In this document: piece after piece, positions 18,727-27,975 of the stretch
How positions within the stretch are numbered: the stretch's first letter is position 1
How the letters are laid out: each line of letters opens with the position of its first letter
From: Vreelandella stevensii S18214
GTDB taxonomy: Bacteria; Pseudomonadota; Gammaproteobacteria; Pseudomonadales; Halomonadaceae
DNA: 64,000 bases
NCBI RefSeq assembly: GCF_000275725.1
Contig: NZ_AJTS01000035.1
Location: 124,001 to 188,000, forward strand
Direction: 5' to 3'
Program-made: the position numbers and the translations under genes
Notes under the pieces: generated by a model
The model's input: only the letters and a program-made list of their open reading frames with translations
What the model was told of the DNA's origin: nothing
Database searches by the model: none

Positions 18727-20439
18727 TTACGCACGTTCGCGACGGCGAACCGGCGCATCGCCATCGTCACGACGACGGCGCGGTGCACGCTCGGGCGCAC
18801 GGTCTTCGCTGATTTCCAGCGGGCGACCGGCCACACGGGCACGTGCCATCTTGGCCAGAATGGTAGACGGCAGGCCGCTGGGCAGCTCGACCACCGAGAA
18901 GGCGTTGCGAATATCGATGCGGCCAATACGGGCACCTTCGATACCGCCTTCGTTGGCCAACGCGCCAACCAACTGGCCAGGCTTGACGCCATCTTTATGG
19001 CCTACCGATACACGGTAGCGGGTCATGCCTTCGCTGGGCGCACTGGAGCGCTCGCGGCGAGCACCAGCAGGTTTGCCGGGCGCACCCTCACGCGGAGCAC
19101 GCTCTTTGCGCGGTGCTTGCAGACGGCCAATCGGCGCTTCGTCAGCACGGGCCATGGCAGCAAAGGCACAGGCCAGCTCGACGGCGTCGTGACCTTCTTC
19201 CACCAGACGCTCGACCAGCGCGCGCTGCTCTTCGGCACCCTTGGTCAGGGCTGCCACGACGCGATGGTGGAATACTTCATCACGGTGCGCACGGATAGCG
19301 GCTTCGTCAGGCAGCGGCATTTCGGTCATTTTCTGACCCGTTGCCTGCTCCATCCAGCCTACCTTGCGGCCTTCACGGAAGCCCGCGAAGGTGATCGCGA
19401 TACCGCTGCGGCCCGCACGGCCAGTACGACCGATACGGTGCGTATAGGCTTCGGCGTCCTGGGGAAGGTCGTAGTTCACCACGTGGGTGATACGCGGAAC
19501 GTCCAGACCACGAGCGGCGACGTCGGTCGCGATCAGGACATCGACCTTGCCACGCTTCAGGCGAGTGATGGTGCGCTCACGCAGGCTCTGGTCCAGGTCA
19601 CCCGACAGGCCAGCGGCGTTGACACCGCGCGCCGTCAGCTGCTCTACCAGCGTGGTACAGGCAGCACGTGTACGTACGAACACGATGGCCGCATCCACCG
19701 GCTCCACTTCCAGAATACGCGCCAGCGCTTCCAGCTTGGCACCACCGTCCACACGCACCAGGCGCTGTTCGATGTTTTCTCCCGTCGTGGTGCGCGATTC
19801 GATCGCCACCTTGACCGGGTTGACCAGATAGCGATTGACGATGCGCTCGATTTCAGACGGCAGCGTGGCCGAGAAGAACACGCGCTGGGCATCTTTCGGG
19901 GTATCGGCAACCACGCGTTTTACGTCGTCGATAAAGCCCATGCGCAGCATTTCGTCGGCTTCGTCCAGCACCAGCGCAGACAAACCGTCCAGCTTCAGGC
20001 TGCCGCGATCCAGGTGGTCGATGATACGACCGGGCGTACCGACCACGACCTGAGCGCCGCGCTTCAAGGCGCCCAGCTGCTCACGGTACTCTTGACCACC
20101 ACACAGGGTAGCCACTTCGAGCCCCTGCAGGTTTTGACCATACTTGCTAAAGGAAACCGCAACCTGCTGAGCAAGTTCGCGGGTAGGCGCCAGCACCAGT
20201 ACCTGGGGCTCGCGACGCTGCATGTCGAGACGCGACAGCAGCGGCAGTGCAAAGGCAGCCGTTTTACCGGTACCCGTTTGTGCCTGACCCAGCATATCGC
20301 GACCTTCCAGCAGGGCTGGAATGGTCTGCGCCTGGATGGGCGAAGGAGTTTCGTAGCCCTGCGCTTCTACAGCAGACAGAACGGCAGGCAAAAGAGCCAG
20401 ATCACCGAAGCTCGGCGAGGTGACAGAAATCGAGGTCAT
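18727..20439 (-). CDS. deaD: DEAD-box ATP-dependent RNA helicase (DeaD/CsdA type)
   Basis: A 570-residue helicase. Visible motifs are the Q motif near residue 30 (YETPSPIQAQTIP), motif I AQTGTGKTAAF, PTRELAQQ, TPGRIID, motif II VLDEADEML, motif III FFSATLP, then ARGLDVPR and HRIGRTGRAGRSG. After residue 430 comes a basic linker and a DbpA/CsdA-type RNA-binding domain (YRVSVGHKDGVKPGQLVGAL). It unwinds RNA in ribosome assembly and mRNA decay, especially in the cold. About 500 bases without a gene lie upstream, consistent with the long leaders of cold-shock helicase genes. Confidence 0.93.
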   Translation of the reverse strand: MTSISVTSPSFGDLALLPAVLSAVEAQGYETPSPIQAQTIPALLEGRDMLGQAQTGTGKTAAFALPLLSRLDMQRREPQVLVLAPTRELAQQVAVSFSKYGQNLQGLEVATLCGGQEYREQLGALKRGAQVVVGTPGRIIDHLDRGSLKLDGLSALVLDEADEMLRMGFIDDVKRVVADTPKDAQRVFFSATLPSEIERIVNRYLVNPVKVAIESRTTTGENIEQRLVRVDGGAKLEALARILEVEPVDAAIVFVRTRAACTTLVEQLTARGVNAAGLSGDLDQSLRERTITRLKRGKVDVLIATDVAARGLDVPRITHVVNYDLPQDAEAYTHRIGRTGRAGRSGIAITFAGFREGRKVGWMEQATGQKMTEMPLPDEAAIRAHRDEVFHHRVVAALTKGAEEQRALVERLVEEGHDAVELACAFAAMARADEAPIGRLQAPRKERAPREGAPGKPAGARRERSSAPSEGMTRYRVSVGHKDGVKPGQLVGALANEGGIEGARIGRIDIRNAFSVVELPSGLPSTILAKMARARVAGRPLEISEDRAPERAPRRRRDDGDAPVRRRERA

Positions 20440-20946
20440 TAATCACACCTTGGTAGGCCGGCATCACCGGCAAAAAACATCGTAAGCGTCTCTGACTCTG
20501 TCATATGCCGCACGTCACGGTGTGCAGCAAAAAACAAGGCTCCGCATAGCGGATATCGTCATCAGTGGAGTCGGAGACGCCGGTCGCACCTGGCATTCGG
20601 CTGGCAGTACCGCACGCTGCGGGCCAACCGCTGTGGCGACCTTACTGCGCCGATTTCACCCGTCTGGTGAAATGCTGGAGGCGCGCCATCTTCACAGCAA
20701 TGAACATCCAGTCGAGGGGATGTTCCTGCAAACGTTTCGGCTTGGTGCCATGAGGCGACCGAATCAACGCTTGCCGTCGTGATGGAGGGGTCAACACATG
20801 CGAGGAGCGCGCATCCTACCACCCCACTGGTGAGCTGACCAGCTTTTTTACTTTAACCGATATCATCCTGAAACTTGCACTTGTTCACTATTGGTCTAAC
20901 CTGAGAGGTGCCTCACGTTGTTCACGAACTTCAAGGAGTGATGCCT
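20440..20946. other. Gap of about 500 bases: probable long leader of the helicase gene
   Basis: No convincing coding frame was found on either strand. The minus strand next to the helicase start holds short hairpins (for example GCCGG with CCGGC at about 20455-20470) near T-rich runs, compatible with a structured 5' leader. The csbD promoter must lie at the right end; its ribosome site AGGAG is at 20934-20938. Confidence 0.4.
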
Positions 20947-21144
20947 ATGAACTGGGATCAGATCGAAGGCAAATGGACCGAAGTAAAAGGCAAGGCGCGT
21001 TCCAGCTGGGGCGAATTGACCGACGATGAGTTGACGCAAATCGGCGGCAAGAAAGACCAGCTCGTGGGCAAGCTTCAGCAGAAATACGGGCTGGCCCGTG
21101 AAGAAGCCGAGCGCCGTGCAGACGAGTGGGCCAACGGCCTCTGA
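20947..21144 (+). CDS. CsbD-family stress protein
   Basis: A 65-residue hydrophilic helical protein beginning MNWDQIEGKWTEVKGKAR, the standard CsbD/YjbJ opening, with LTDDELTQIGGKKDQLVGKLQ in the middle and an EEAERRADEW end. The family is induced by general stress, and its biochemical role is unknown. The start at 20947 follows AGGAG; the upstream in-frame extension is not part of the family. A PRC-barrel envelope protein gene follows 96 bases downstream, a combination common in stress regulons. Confidence 0.9.
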   Translation: MNWDQIEGKWTEVKGKARSSWGELTDDELTQIGGKKDQLVGKLQQKYGLAREEAERRADEWANGL

Positions 21145-21240
21145 TCGTTTCGGCATTGGCGCTGTACAGGCAGGCCAATGCGTATCCATTTTCCAATAGA
21201 TGCCTATTTGGCTGATTCAATAGCAACATGGAGAGAAGCT

Positions 21241-21720
21241 ATGCGTAAATCACTACTGACAACGGCTATCGGCACGGTACTTCTGGGCAGCATGGCAATG
21301 GGCGCCCACGCACAGACCGAGCCACAGGGTATGTATTCAGCCGAAGACATTCTGGATGCTGATGTCTACTTCGCGGGCGGTTCCGGCGAAGAGATCGGTG
21401 AGGTGGAAAACATTCTCTTCGATGAGGAGATGCGCATTACTGCACTGGTCATAGAGAGCGGCTCTGTACTGGGGCTGGGCGGACGTGAAATCGTTGTCGG
21501 CACCGACCACTTCACGCTGGAAACCCACACCGAAGCGGATGGCGATACCGAGCACCGGATCATGCTCCAAGCCACGTCCGAAGAAGTGGAAGCCTTTCCT
21601 ACTTACAACCACGACTGGTGGGAACAAACCAAGGCAGGCGCACGCGATGCCTGGGAAACCACGCGTGATGGCGCGCAAAGTGCCTGGCAGTCCGCCCGTG
21701 ACGCCGTCAGCTCCGACTGA
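21241..21720 (+). CDS. Exported PRC-barrel domain protein
   Basis: A 159-residue protein with a signal peptide (MRKSLLTTAIGTVLLGSMAM, cleavage after AHAQ near residue 25). The PRC-barrel domain covers about residues 30-110 (MYSAEDILDADVYFAGGSGE, IGEVENILFDEE, ITALVIESGSVLGLGGREIV). A C-terminal amphipathic Trp/Ala/Asp-rich segment with repeated DAW/SAW units resembles LEA-like or apolipoprotein-like repeats. The start is set by GGAGAG 7 bases upstream. Its role is probably envelope stress tolerance; this is inference from family and from csbD next door. Confidence 0.85.
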   Translation: MRKSLLTTAIGTVLLGSMAMGAHAQTEPQGMYSAEDILDADVYFAGGSGEEIGEVENILFDEEMRITALVIESGSVLGLGGREIVVGTDHFTLETHTEADGDTEHRIMLQATSEEVEAFPTYNHDWWEQTKAGARDAWETTRDGAQSAWQSARDAVSSD

Positions 21721-21752
21721 TACGTTTGCTGTTTAGCGACACACAGGTACGC

Positions 21753-21780
21753 AATGGCCACCCAACCGGGTGGCCATTTT
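21753..21780 (+). terminator. Intrinsic terminator after the PRC-barrel gene
   Basis: AATGGCCACCC (21753-21763) pairs perfectly with GGGTGGCCATT (21768-21778) around AACC, followed by TT. It lies between convergent genes and the stem is bidirectional. Confidence 0.85.
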
Positions 21781-21799
21781 CATGGATGGCCGCATTGAC

Positions 21800-22810
21800 T
21801 CAGCGACGGCGCACTCCTTGCCCCGGTAGACGTTCACGGTCATGCGGGCGCTGAAAGTCCAACGCTGGCCCGGCAGGGACGATACGGGTCGGGTTGATGG
21901 TGTCGTGACTGTAATAGTAGTGGCGCTTGATGTGGTCCAGGTTGACGGTGTCGGCAATGCCCGGCCACTGATAGAGCTCACGCACGTAGTTGGACAGGTT
22001 GGGATAATCCTCGATGCGTTTGAAATTGCACTTGAAGTGGCCGTAGTAGACCGCGTCGAAACGCACCAGCGTGGTAAACAGACGAATATCGGCTTCGGTC
22101 AGCCATTCTCCCGCCAGGTAACGCTGCTCTCCCAGGCGCTTCTCCATGCGCTCCAGCGCGTCGAACAGCGCAGTGACATGCTTCTCGTACACCTTCTGCT
22201 CAGTGGCAAAGCCCGACTTGTAAACCCCGTTGTTGATGTGGTCGTACACATCGGCGTTGACCTCATCGATGACATCACGCAGGTCGGAGGGATAGAAATC
22301 CAGCGTATTGCCGGTCAGCTCGTCAAAGGCATGGTTGAAGATGCGCAGGAGTTCAGCCGACTCATTGTTGACGATGGCACTACGCTGCTTGTCCCACAGC
22401 ACCGGCACCGTCACTCGCCCCGTGTACTGCGGGTCGGTCATGGTATAGAGCTGGTGGTGAAACTCAACGTGATTGATCGGGTCGCCGCTGGAACCCTCGT
22501 CCTGGTAATAGGTCCACCCCTTGTCCAGCATGAGCGGGCTGACATGGGAGACGCCGATCAAGGGCTCCAGACCTTTCAGTTGACGCATGATCAACACGCG
22601 GTGCGCCCAAGGGCATGCCAGAGAGATATAAAGGTGGTAACGATCTGCCTCGGCAGGATAACGCTGGGCATCGCCCTCCAACACGCTTCCGCTGTCGGCA
22701 GGTTCCCCTACCCAATCACGCAGCTGTGCCGACTCACGGACAAACTCCCCACCGTGCTTTTTGGTGTCGTACCACTGATCGACCCACTCGCCGTTGACCA
22801 ATAACCCCAT
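21800..22810 (-). CDS. Glutathionyl-hydroquinone reductase (YqjG/GS-HQR, omega-type GST)
   Basis: A 336-residue protein of the bacterial omega-class glutathione transferase branch. The catalytic cysteine lies in YISLACPWAHRVLIMR near residue 49. The glutathione-site motif is TVPVLWDKQRSAIVNNESAEL and the C-terminal helical domain has AGEWLTEADIRLFTTLVRFD. The family reduces glutathionyl-(hydro)quinones. The start at 22810 (MGLLVNGEWVD) follows GGGAGA; a longer frame to 22879 has no family match. A divergently unrelated LysR gene follows on the same strand upstream and might regulate it. Confidence 0.9.
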   Translation of the reverse strand: MGLLVNGEWVDQWYDTKKHGGEFVRESAQLRDWVGEPADSGSVLEGDAQRYPAEADRYHLYISLACPWAHRVLIMRQLKGLEPLIGVSHVSPLMLDKGWTYYQDEGSSGDPINHVEFHHQLYTMTDPQYTGRVTVPVLWDKQRSAIVNNESAELLRIFNHAFDELTGNTLDFYPSDLRDVIDEVNADVYDHINNGVYKSGFATEQKVYEKHVTALFDALERMEKRLGEQRYLAGEWLTEADIRLFTTLVRFDAVYYGHFKCNFKRIEDYPNLSNYVRELYQWPGIADTVNLDHIKRHYYYSHDTINPTRIVPAGPALDFQRPHDRERLPGQGVRRR

Positions 22811-22888
22811 GATGCTTCTCCCGTTGCGAACGTGTGAAATAGCCTGTTTACAGGATACGCTCGCCGAGAGAGGGCTCAAGCGGATGTT

Positions 22889-23809
22889 TTACCGACTTTC
22901 ATTCGAGGGAATCGAATGTTGGCTGCACGTCTCCTTGACGGACTGCCGCAACGCAGCGGCCATGGCATGAGCCGCAGGGCCAGCCCGGTCACGGTCACGA
23001 AATATAAGCTGTACCGGTACTTCCCGCACGCCTCCTGCGCTCAGCGGCAGCGGCTTCAGCGCTCCACTGGCCAGCTCGTCGAGGATACGGGTTTCAGGTA
23101 TCCAGGCGAACCCCAGACCACGCTTGAGCATGTCCAATGAGGTGCCCACATGGCTGACCGTCCAGCGCTGCTCAGCCTTTAGCCAGCCTGCATTGGTCGA
23201 TTGGCGCAACGCCGAGTCACGCACCACCAGTTGGCGATGCTGGGCCAGGTCACGCAGATCCAACGCGCGCCCTAATTGATGCAGCGGGTGGCGTGGATGA
23301 GCGACCGCCACAAAGTGCACATTGACCAGCGGCTCACCAAGAAACCCCTGGGCCTCAATGGCCGTGACCACCAGGTCGGCACGCCCGTCATAAAGCATTT
23401 CGGTGCCGCCATTAAGCACACTCTCATGCAGCTGTACGCGCACCTGGGGATAGGTTTCCGAAAAGCGCTCCAGCGCCCTGGCCTGAGCCGCCGCAGGAAA
23501 GATTTGATCGATAGCGACGACGATTTCAGCCTCCAGGCCCGCGGCCAAGCGCGAGGCCACGTCCTCCAGCGACGCCGCACTCTCGATCAGTTGACGCGCA
23601 CGGCGCAGCAACAGCTCACCGGCTTCCGTCAGTCGTACCTGACGCCCCACGGGCTCCAGTACCTGGATACCCAACTGTTCTTCCAATTTATGTACCGCAT
23701 GGTTGAGCGTAGAGGGACTTTTATGGATCGCCTCTGCCGCCCTTGCAAAGCCACCGTGGTCGACCACGGCGGCGAGCATCTGCCACTGTGCAAGTGTTAC
23801 CCGAGACAT
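22889..23809 (-). CDS. LysR-family transcriptional regulator
   Basis: A 306-residue regulator. The helix-turn-helix lies in residues 5-60 (LAQWQMLAAVVDHGGFARAA, then KSPSTLNHAVHKLEEQLG). The effector-binding domain starts near residue 90 (EIVVAIDQIFPAAAQ). The start at 23809 follows GAGGAAAT; the open frame upstream is AT-rich and not protein-like. The gene lies 79 bases before the hydroquinone reductase gene on the same strand, so it could regulate it or be co-transcribed. The effector is unknown. Confidence 0.92.
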   Translation of the reverse strand: MSRVTLAQWQMLAAVVDHGGFARAAEAIHKSPSTLNHAVHKLEEQLGIQVLEPVGRQVRLTEAGELLLRRARQLIESAASLEDVASRLAAGLEAEIVVAIDQIFPAAAQARALERFSETYPQVRVQLHESVLNGGTEMLYDGRADLVVTAIEAQGFLGEPLVNVHFVAVAHPRHPLHQLGRALDLRDLAQHRQLVVRDSALRQSTNAGWLKAEQRWTVSHVGTSLDMLKRGLGFAWIPETRILDELASGALKPLPLSAGGVREVPVQLIFRDRDRAGPAAHAMAAALRQSVKETCSQHSIPSNESR

Positions 23810-24430
23810 TTCGATTTCCTCGACGCTAAACAGCGAAACAAACCGCTTCACCTTCGAAAAAACAACCCATAGGATGCCAGTAAAACGTCGAGAGTACGTG
23901 GCCTGACAGCAAATTTTGCACCAAGGGCTAATACAGAGGCCAATACAGGAACGCACAGAAACGCCCAAGATTTCAAAAAACAAACATAAGGAAACAAAAA
24001 AACACATTCAAAATATTAGCAATGACCAGAAAAACCCTGCTCATGTGGGTTCCAATCGCTTCTTGAGCGGCGGTGCTTACTGACCAGCGCAAAACGTGCG
24101 TTTCAAGCGCTCATTTTGGGTGCCAAGTGCTTAAAACGCCTTTTTAACTAGACAGATCTTACACGCCCTCTTCTGAACAATTCATTGTCGTCCACGGTTA
24201 ACCGCCCACTCACATCACGCAGCCACCAATGAGCGACGTCAAGATCGTTACTTTTGTTAGCGAACGGTGTTCGAGAGCGGTTCTCATTGCGAATATTTGC
24301 ATATTTCAGCGGAAGTATATTTTATGGATAAACATACAGTCTATTCACCCCTATTTCCTTGGGGTATGGTTCCCGAGTTTGCTCACTTTCTTGTTACGTT
24401 TACTTCACAAATTCGGCGGTCCATTTACCC
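23810..24430. other. AT-rich 620-base gap between divergent LysR and M23 peptidase genes
   Basis: No gene could be supported. The stretch is clearly richer in A and T than its surroundings, with A-runs at 23970-24010 and a TATATTTTATGG-like element at about 24315. It should hold the divergent promoters of the two flanking genes. No clear operator palindrome was recognised. Confidence 0.35.
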
Positions 24431-26092
24431 ATGTTGCGAATCCTCCATTCGCTGCCCCGCACGCATAAATTGTTACTATTACCAGTGGCCACCATGGTCA
24501 CTGTGCTGGGCGCACAAAAGCTGGTGACGACGTATAACGACCTGAATCAATCTCATACACCGCTGGAGAGCGTGCTCGTACCACTCCCCAATGACTCTGC
24601 CCCAGGTGTCCCTTCGCTGCGGCAAGAGCGCACACCAGTGGCTGAAGCGATCGACCGCGCCTCCCGCGCCCTCGACGCCACCCGTGACCATATTCCCCTT
24701 AGCGAATTGGCGGCGACCGAGATCGTCGACCTCGACGTGATCACCAGCGCCGAAGCCTCCATGGCCAGCGTGCCCCCCCTGGCCGTCGCGCTTGATGACG
24801 GCGCGCTGCACATGGCCGTGATCGTGGGCACGATTGCAAGCGGCATGCTCAATACCGACCCCACCGTCGACATTGCTGATGCCACTTCCTACGAAGATTA
24901 CGATATCGAGCTGTTCGACGATATTTCGTTTCTCGAGCTCGAACTGGCTGCTGAAGAGCCCTTCGTTCCCGAGTGGCAGACGCATATCGTCGAGTCTGGT
25001 GATACCTTTGCCGTGGTTGCCCAGAACGAGCTTGGCTTGGGCTACAGTGAGGTGCTGGCGTTACTGGACAACATGCCCGATCAGCGCCTGCTGACCAACT
25101 GGCGCGCAGGCAACAGCTTCGATTACCAATTGGACGAAGATGGCCGGCTGCTATCGCTGCGCATGATGCGCAACACCCGCGACGGCATTTTGCTGGAGCG
25201 TGACAACGACCACTTTGCCATCACCACCATCGAACGCCAGGGCGAGCCGGTACAGCGGCTTTATGCCGGTAGCGTGAGTGGTAGCTTTGCCCGCTCCGCC
25301 CAGGCCACCGGCTTGGGCAGCAGCTCGGTCACCGAGCTGACGCGCCTGTTGGAGAAGAAACTCGATTTCCGTCGCGACAGCCGTCGGGGGGATCAGTTTC
25401 AGGTGTTGGTCGAGTCTGACATGATCGATGGTGAAACGCTGGACTCACGGGTTCTGGCGGTCAAATACGACGGCGAGCGCATGGATCTGACCGTGGTGCG
25501 CAACCCCTCTGACGACAACTTCTACACCCCGGAAGGCAACAGCCTGGACCCGGCCTTTGCCCGTCGCCCGTTCGAAGGCAACTACCGCCTGAGCTCTAAT
25601 TTCAACCCGCGCCGCCTTCACCCGGTGACAGGGCGGGTCAGCCCGCATAACGGCACCGACTGGGCTATGCCGATCGGCACGCCGATCATCGCGCCGGCCA
25701 ATGGCCGCGTGGAGCGCGTGGGCAATCACCACGCGGCAGGACGCTATATCGTGATTCGCCATGATAACGGCTACCGCACGCGCTACCTGCACCTTTCGCA
25801 GCCGATGGTGAGCCAGGGCCAGCGTGTCGACATGGGTGAGCGCATTGCCCTTTCCGGCAATACGGGCCGCAGTACCGGCCCTCACCTGCATTATGAGGTC
25901 ATCGTCAACAATACGCCGGTCAACGCCATGACCGTCGAGCTGCCTGAAAACACCAGCCTGAGTGGCGATACCCTGATCGCCTTCCAGCGCCAGGCAGAAC
26001 CGGTATTGGCAGCACTGGAGAGTGGCGAGACGGGCACCATCAGCGTGGCTAGCAACCGGAGCAGTGACGACGATAGCGACACCGTTCAATAA
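24431..26092 (+). CDS. mepM: M23-family murein DD-endopeptidase (MepM-like)
   Basis: A 553-residue envelope protein. An N-terminal transmembrane segment (LLLLPVATMVTVLGAQ) anchors it. A long acidic linker follows to about residue 180, then an OapA/LysM-like domain (HIVESGDTFAVVAQNELG). The C-terminal LytM domain has the zinc ligands H and D in HNGTDWAMP and HxH in GPHLHYEV, with the signature SGNTGRSTGPHLHYE. It cuts peptide cross-links to allow cell-wall growth. The ATG at 24431 fits the E. coli MepM N-terminus, though no strong Shine-Dalgarno is seen. The linker is longer than in the E. coli protein (440 residues). Confidence 0.88.
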   Translation: MLRILHSLPRTHKLLLLPVATMVTVLGAQKLVTTYNDLNQSHTPLESVLVPLPNDSAPGVPSLRQERTPVAEAIDRASRALDATRDHIPLSELAATEIVDLDVITSAEASMASVPPLAVALDDGALHMAVIVGTIASGMLNTDPTVDIADATSYEDYDIELFDDISFLELELAAEEPFVPEWQTHIVESGDTFAVVAQNELGLGYSEVLALLDNMPDQRLLTNWRAGNSFDYQLDEDGRLLSLRMMRNTRDGILLERDNDHFAITTIERQGEPVQRLYAGSVSGSFARSAQATGLGSSSVTELTRLLEKKLDFRRDSRRGDQFQVLVESDMIDGETLDSRVLAVKYDGERMDLTVVRNPSDDNFYTPEGNSLDPAFARRPFEGNYRLSSNFNPRRLHPVTGRVSPHNGTDWAMPIGTPIIAPANGRVERVGNHHAAGRYIVIRHDNGYRTRYLHLSQPMVSQGQRVDMGERIALSGNTGRSTGPHLHYEVIVNNTPVNAMTVELPENTSLSGDTLIAFQRQAEPVLAALESGETGTISVASNRSSDDDSDTVQ

Positions 26093-26111
26093 CTCATCGG
26101 GATACGCCGTT

Positions 26112-26141
26112 CGACAGGCCGCCCCAAGGGGCGGCCTGTCG
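26112..26141. terminator. Bidirectional hairpin between convergent cell-wall genes
   Basis: A perfect 14-bp stem (26112-26125 with 26128-26141, CGACAGGCCGCCCC) with an AA loop. There is no T-run, but its strength and position between the convergent mepM-like and L,D-transpeptidase genes suggest transcription termination on both strands. Confidence 0.7.
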
Positions 26142-26167
26142 CTTATGTAGCATACGTGGAAGGGGGA

Positions 26168-27805
26168 TCAGGCGTCGCGTGCGGATAGCGCCGATAGCAG
26201 CGCCGGGTCTCGGCGGTAGATATCATCTCGAAAAACTACCTCCCCCTGGGCATTGGGCCACGCGGTGAGGTAGTGCAGTGCTACGGGAATACGCTGGGGC
26301 AGGTTGACGTTCTGATCGCTGCGCCCACTGTTCATCAGCGCATTGAGCTGATGACGGCTGCCGCTATCCTGTAGCAGCATCTGAGCGAACTCCGCCACGC
26401 CCTCCACCCTAACGCAGCCGGAGCTCAAGGCCCGTTGCTCCCGCTGAAATAATCCACGCGCCGGGGTGTCGTGCAAGTAAATCATGTCGTTATTGGGAAA
26501 GCGTACCACGACCCTCCCGAGAGGGTTACGGCTCCCCGCCACCTGACGCAGCATGACGCCTCCAGGGCGCTGCCAATCGATGCTCTGCTCATCCAGCATT
26601 TCCCCTGAGGGGCTCAACACCTGAATGTTCTGCTGGGCCAGATAACCGATATCCTCACGTACCCGTGGCAACACGTCTTCCCGCATGATGGTAGGCGGTA
26701 TGGTCCAGCTGGGGTTGATGGTCAGGTGGCTGATCGTGGAGTGAATGACCGGCGTTTCACGCCGCGGCGTGCCAACGACCACTCGTGCATCCCACTGCTG
26801 GCCATCAGGACGCACGTAATGCAGCCGGTAGCCCGCAATATCGACCCACACCCGAGGCTCACGCTGCAAGGCGGGGCGTATCCAGCGCGCACGCTCCAGG
26901 TTGACCCGTAGCTGGTCGACCCGTGAAGCCACCGGCATGTTCAGCGCCAGCCGGGTGCGCTCCCCGACGATGCCATCTTCCTGCAACTGGTGGCGGCGTT
27001 GAAAATGCTTCACTGCTTGTACCAGGGTGTCATCGAACAGCTGCTGGTCGCGCGGCGCCCCCTGTACGCCAATCATTGGATAGGCGCTGCTGTCGGCACC
27101 CAACAGCCCCGAGGCACCCCATAGGGTCAGCCGTTGGCGCAGCGTGACCACATCAGCGTCGCGGTCGCCAGGCCGCAGCGAGGCTTCTCTACCGGGCAGG
27201 TAAGGAACGCTGCCTTGCTCGGCCAATTGACGGTAGGCACTCAATGCCTGGCGCAACTGGGCATACTCGGGTGAGCTGGGCCGGGCCATGGCCAGCGCCG
27301 ATTCCACATCGTGACGCTCCACGGCGCTCAGCACACGAGGCAGCGCGTAACTGCGCTCTGGGCGTGAAGCGTCCCAGCCAGGTTCCACCTGACGAGGATT
27401 GACCTTGCCTGACGATAGATGCTCCAGCGCCAGCAGCAGGGCCCGAGTGGCATCGACATCGAAGCGTGCCTGGGCGGCAGCATCCCATGCGCGGCTAACC
27501 CGGTACTCTTCCAGCAGCGTCGTCGCGCGGTAATCTTCGGGGCTCAGGCCATCATCCAGCAGACCATTCAACCCCTCCACCAGGGCCTTCACACGGGCTT
27601 CATCCTGCCAAACCGGTTGCCCGCCATTGAGCTGATAAAACGCTGCCACCGGCAGTGACTCCCCTGCCCGCTCGACCTGCTGTGACAAGGCTTGTTGCAT
27701 GCCAGGAGGAGCAGGCTCCGCAGCCACCGCCAACAAGGGGCCGGGCAGGACAAGGCCAAGCAGGGCGCCTATCGCCCATTGTCTTAGTCGCGGATGATCG
27801 TTCAT
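26168..27805 (-). CDS. L,D-transpeptidase of the YcbB (LdtD) type
   Basis: A 545-residue exported enzyme with a signal peptide (IGALLGLVLPGPLLAVAAEP). A helical N-terminal part and a peptidoglycan-binding domain (VKHFQRRHQLQEDGIVGERT near residue 270) precede the YkuD catalytic domain. The active-site motif is HDTPARG, then ALSSGCVRVEG with catalytic Cys near residue 465. It forms 3-3 cross-links in peptidoglycan. The start at 27805 follows AAGGAGAGG; upstream in-frame codons are not conserved in character. It is convergent with the mepM-like gene and divergent from another L,D-transpeptidase gene. Confidence 0.92.
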   Translation of the reverse strand: MNDHPRLRQWAIGALLGLVLPGPLLAVAAEPAPPGMQQALSQQVERAGESLPVAAFYQLNGGQPVWQDEARVKALVEGLNGLLDDGLSPEDYRATTLLEEYRVSRAWDAAAQARFDVDATRALLLALEHLSSGKVNPRQVEPGWDASRPERSYALPRVLSAVERHDVESALAMARPSSPEYAQLRQALSAYRQLAEQGSVPYLPGREASLRPGDRDADVVTLRQRLTLWGASGLLGADSSAYPMIGVQGAPRDQQLFDDTLVQAVKHFQRRHQLQEDGIVGERTRLALNMPVASRVDQLRVNLERARWIRPALQREPRVWVDIAGYRLHYVRPDGQQWDARVVVGTPRRETPVIHSTISHLTINPSWTIPPTIMREDVLPRVREDIGYLAQQNIQVLSPSGEMLDEQSIDWQRPGGVMLRQVAGSRNPLGRVVVRFPNNDMIYLHDTPARGLFQREQRALSSGCVRVEGVAEFAQMLLQDSGSRHQLNALMNSGRSDQNVNLPQRIPVALHYLTAWPNAQGEVVFRDDIYRRDPALLSALSARDA

Positions 27806-27975
27806 CGCCTCTCCTTGCGTTATGATGCAGCGCTGTATGGCGCTGATGCCCAATGATATCGGCAGTTCCCGTTACCGACCGAATAGCCTGACACTTTACT
27901 TCAGCATAGCTGCTTGCGCCTGTTCATGGTCATTTCTAGTGGGGACTTATCGCACCTTTGGCAGGATGACACTCG

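Noticed and set aside
20522-20822. Short frames on both strands in the helicase leader
   Set aside because: No ribosome sites, unlike codon use, and no recognisable protein; treated as non-coding.
24229-24468. Frames in the AT-rich gap before the M23 peptidase
   Set aside because: Hydrophobic, cysteine-rich random-looking peptides without ribosome sites or family resemblance.
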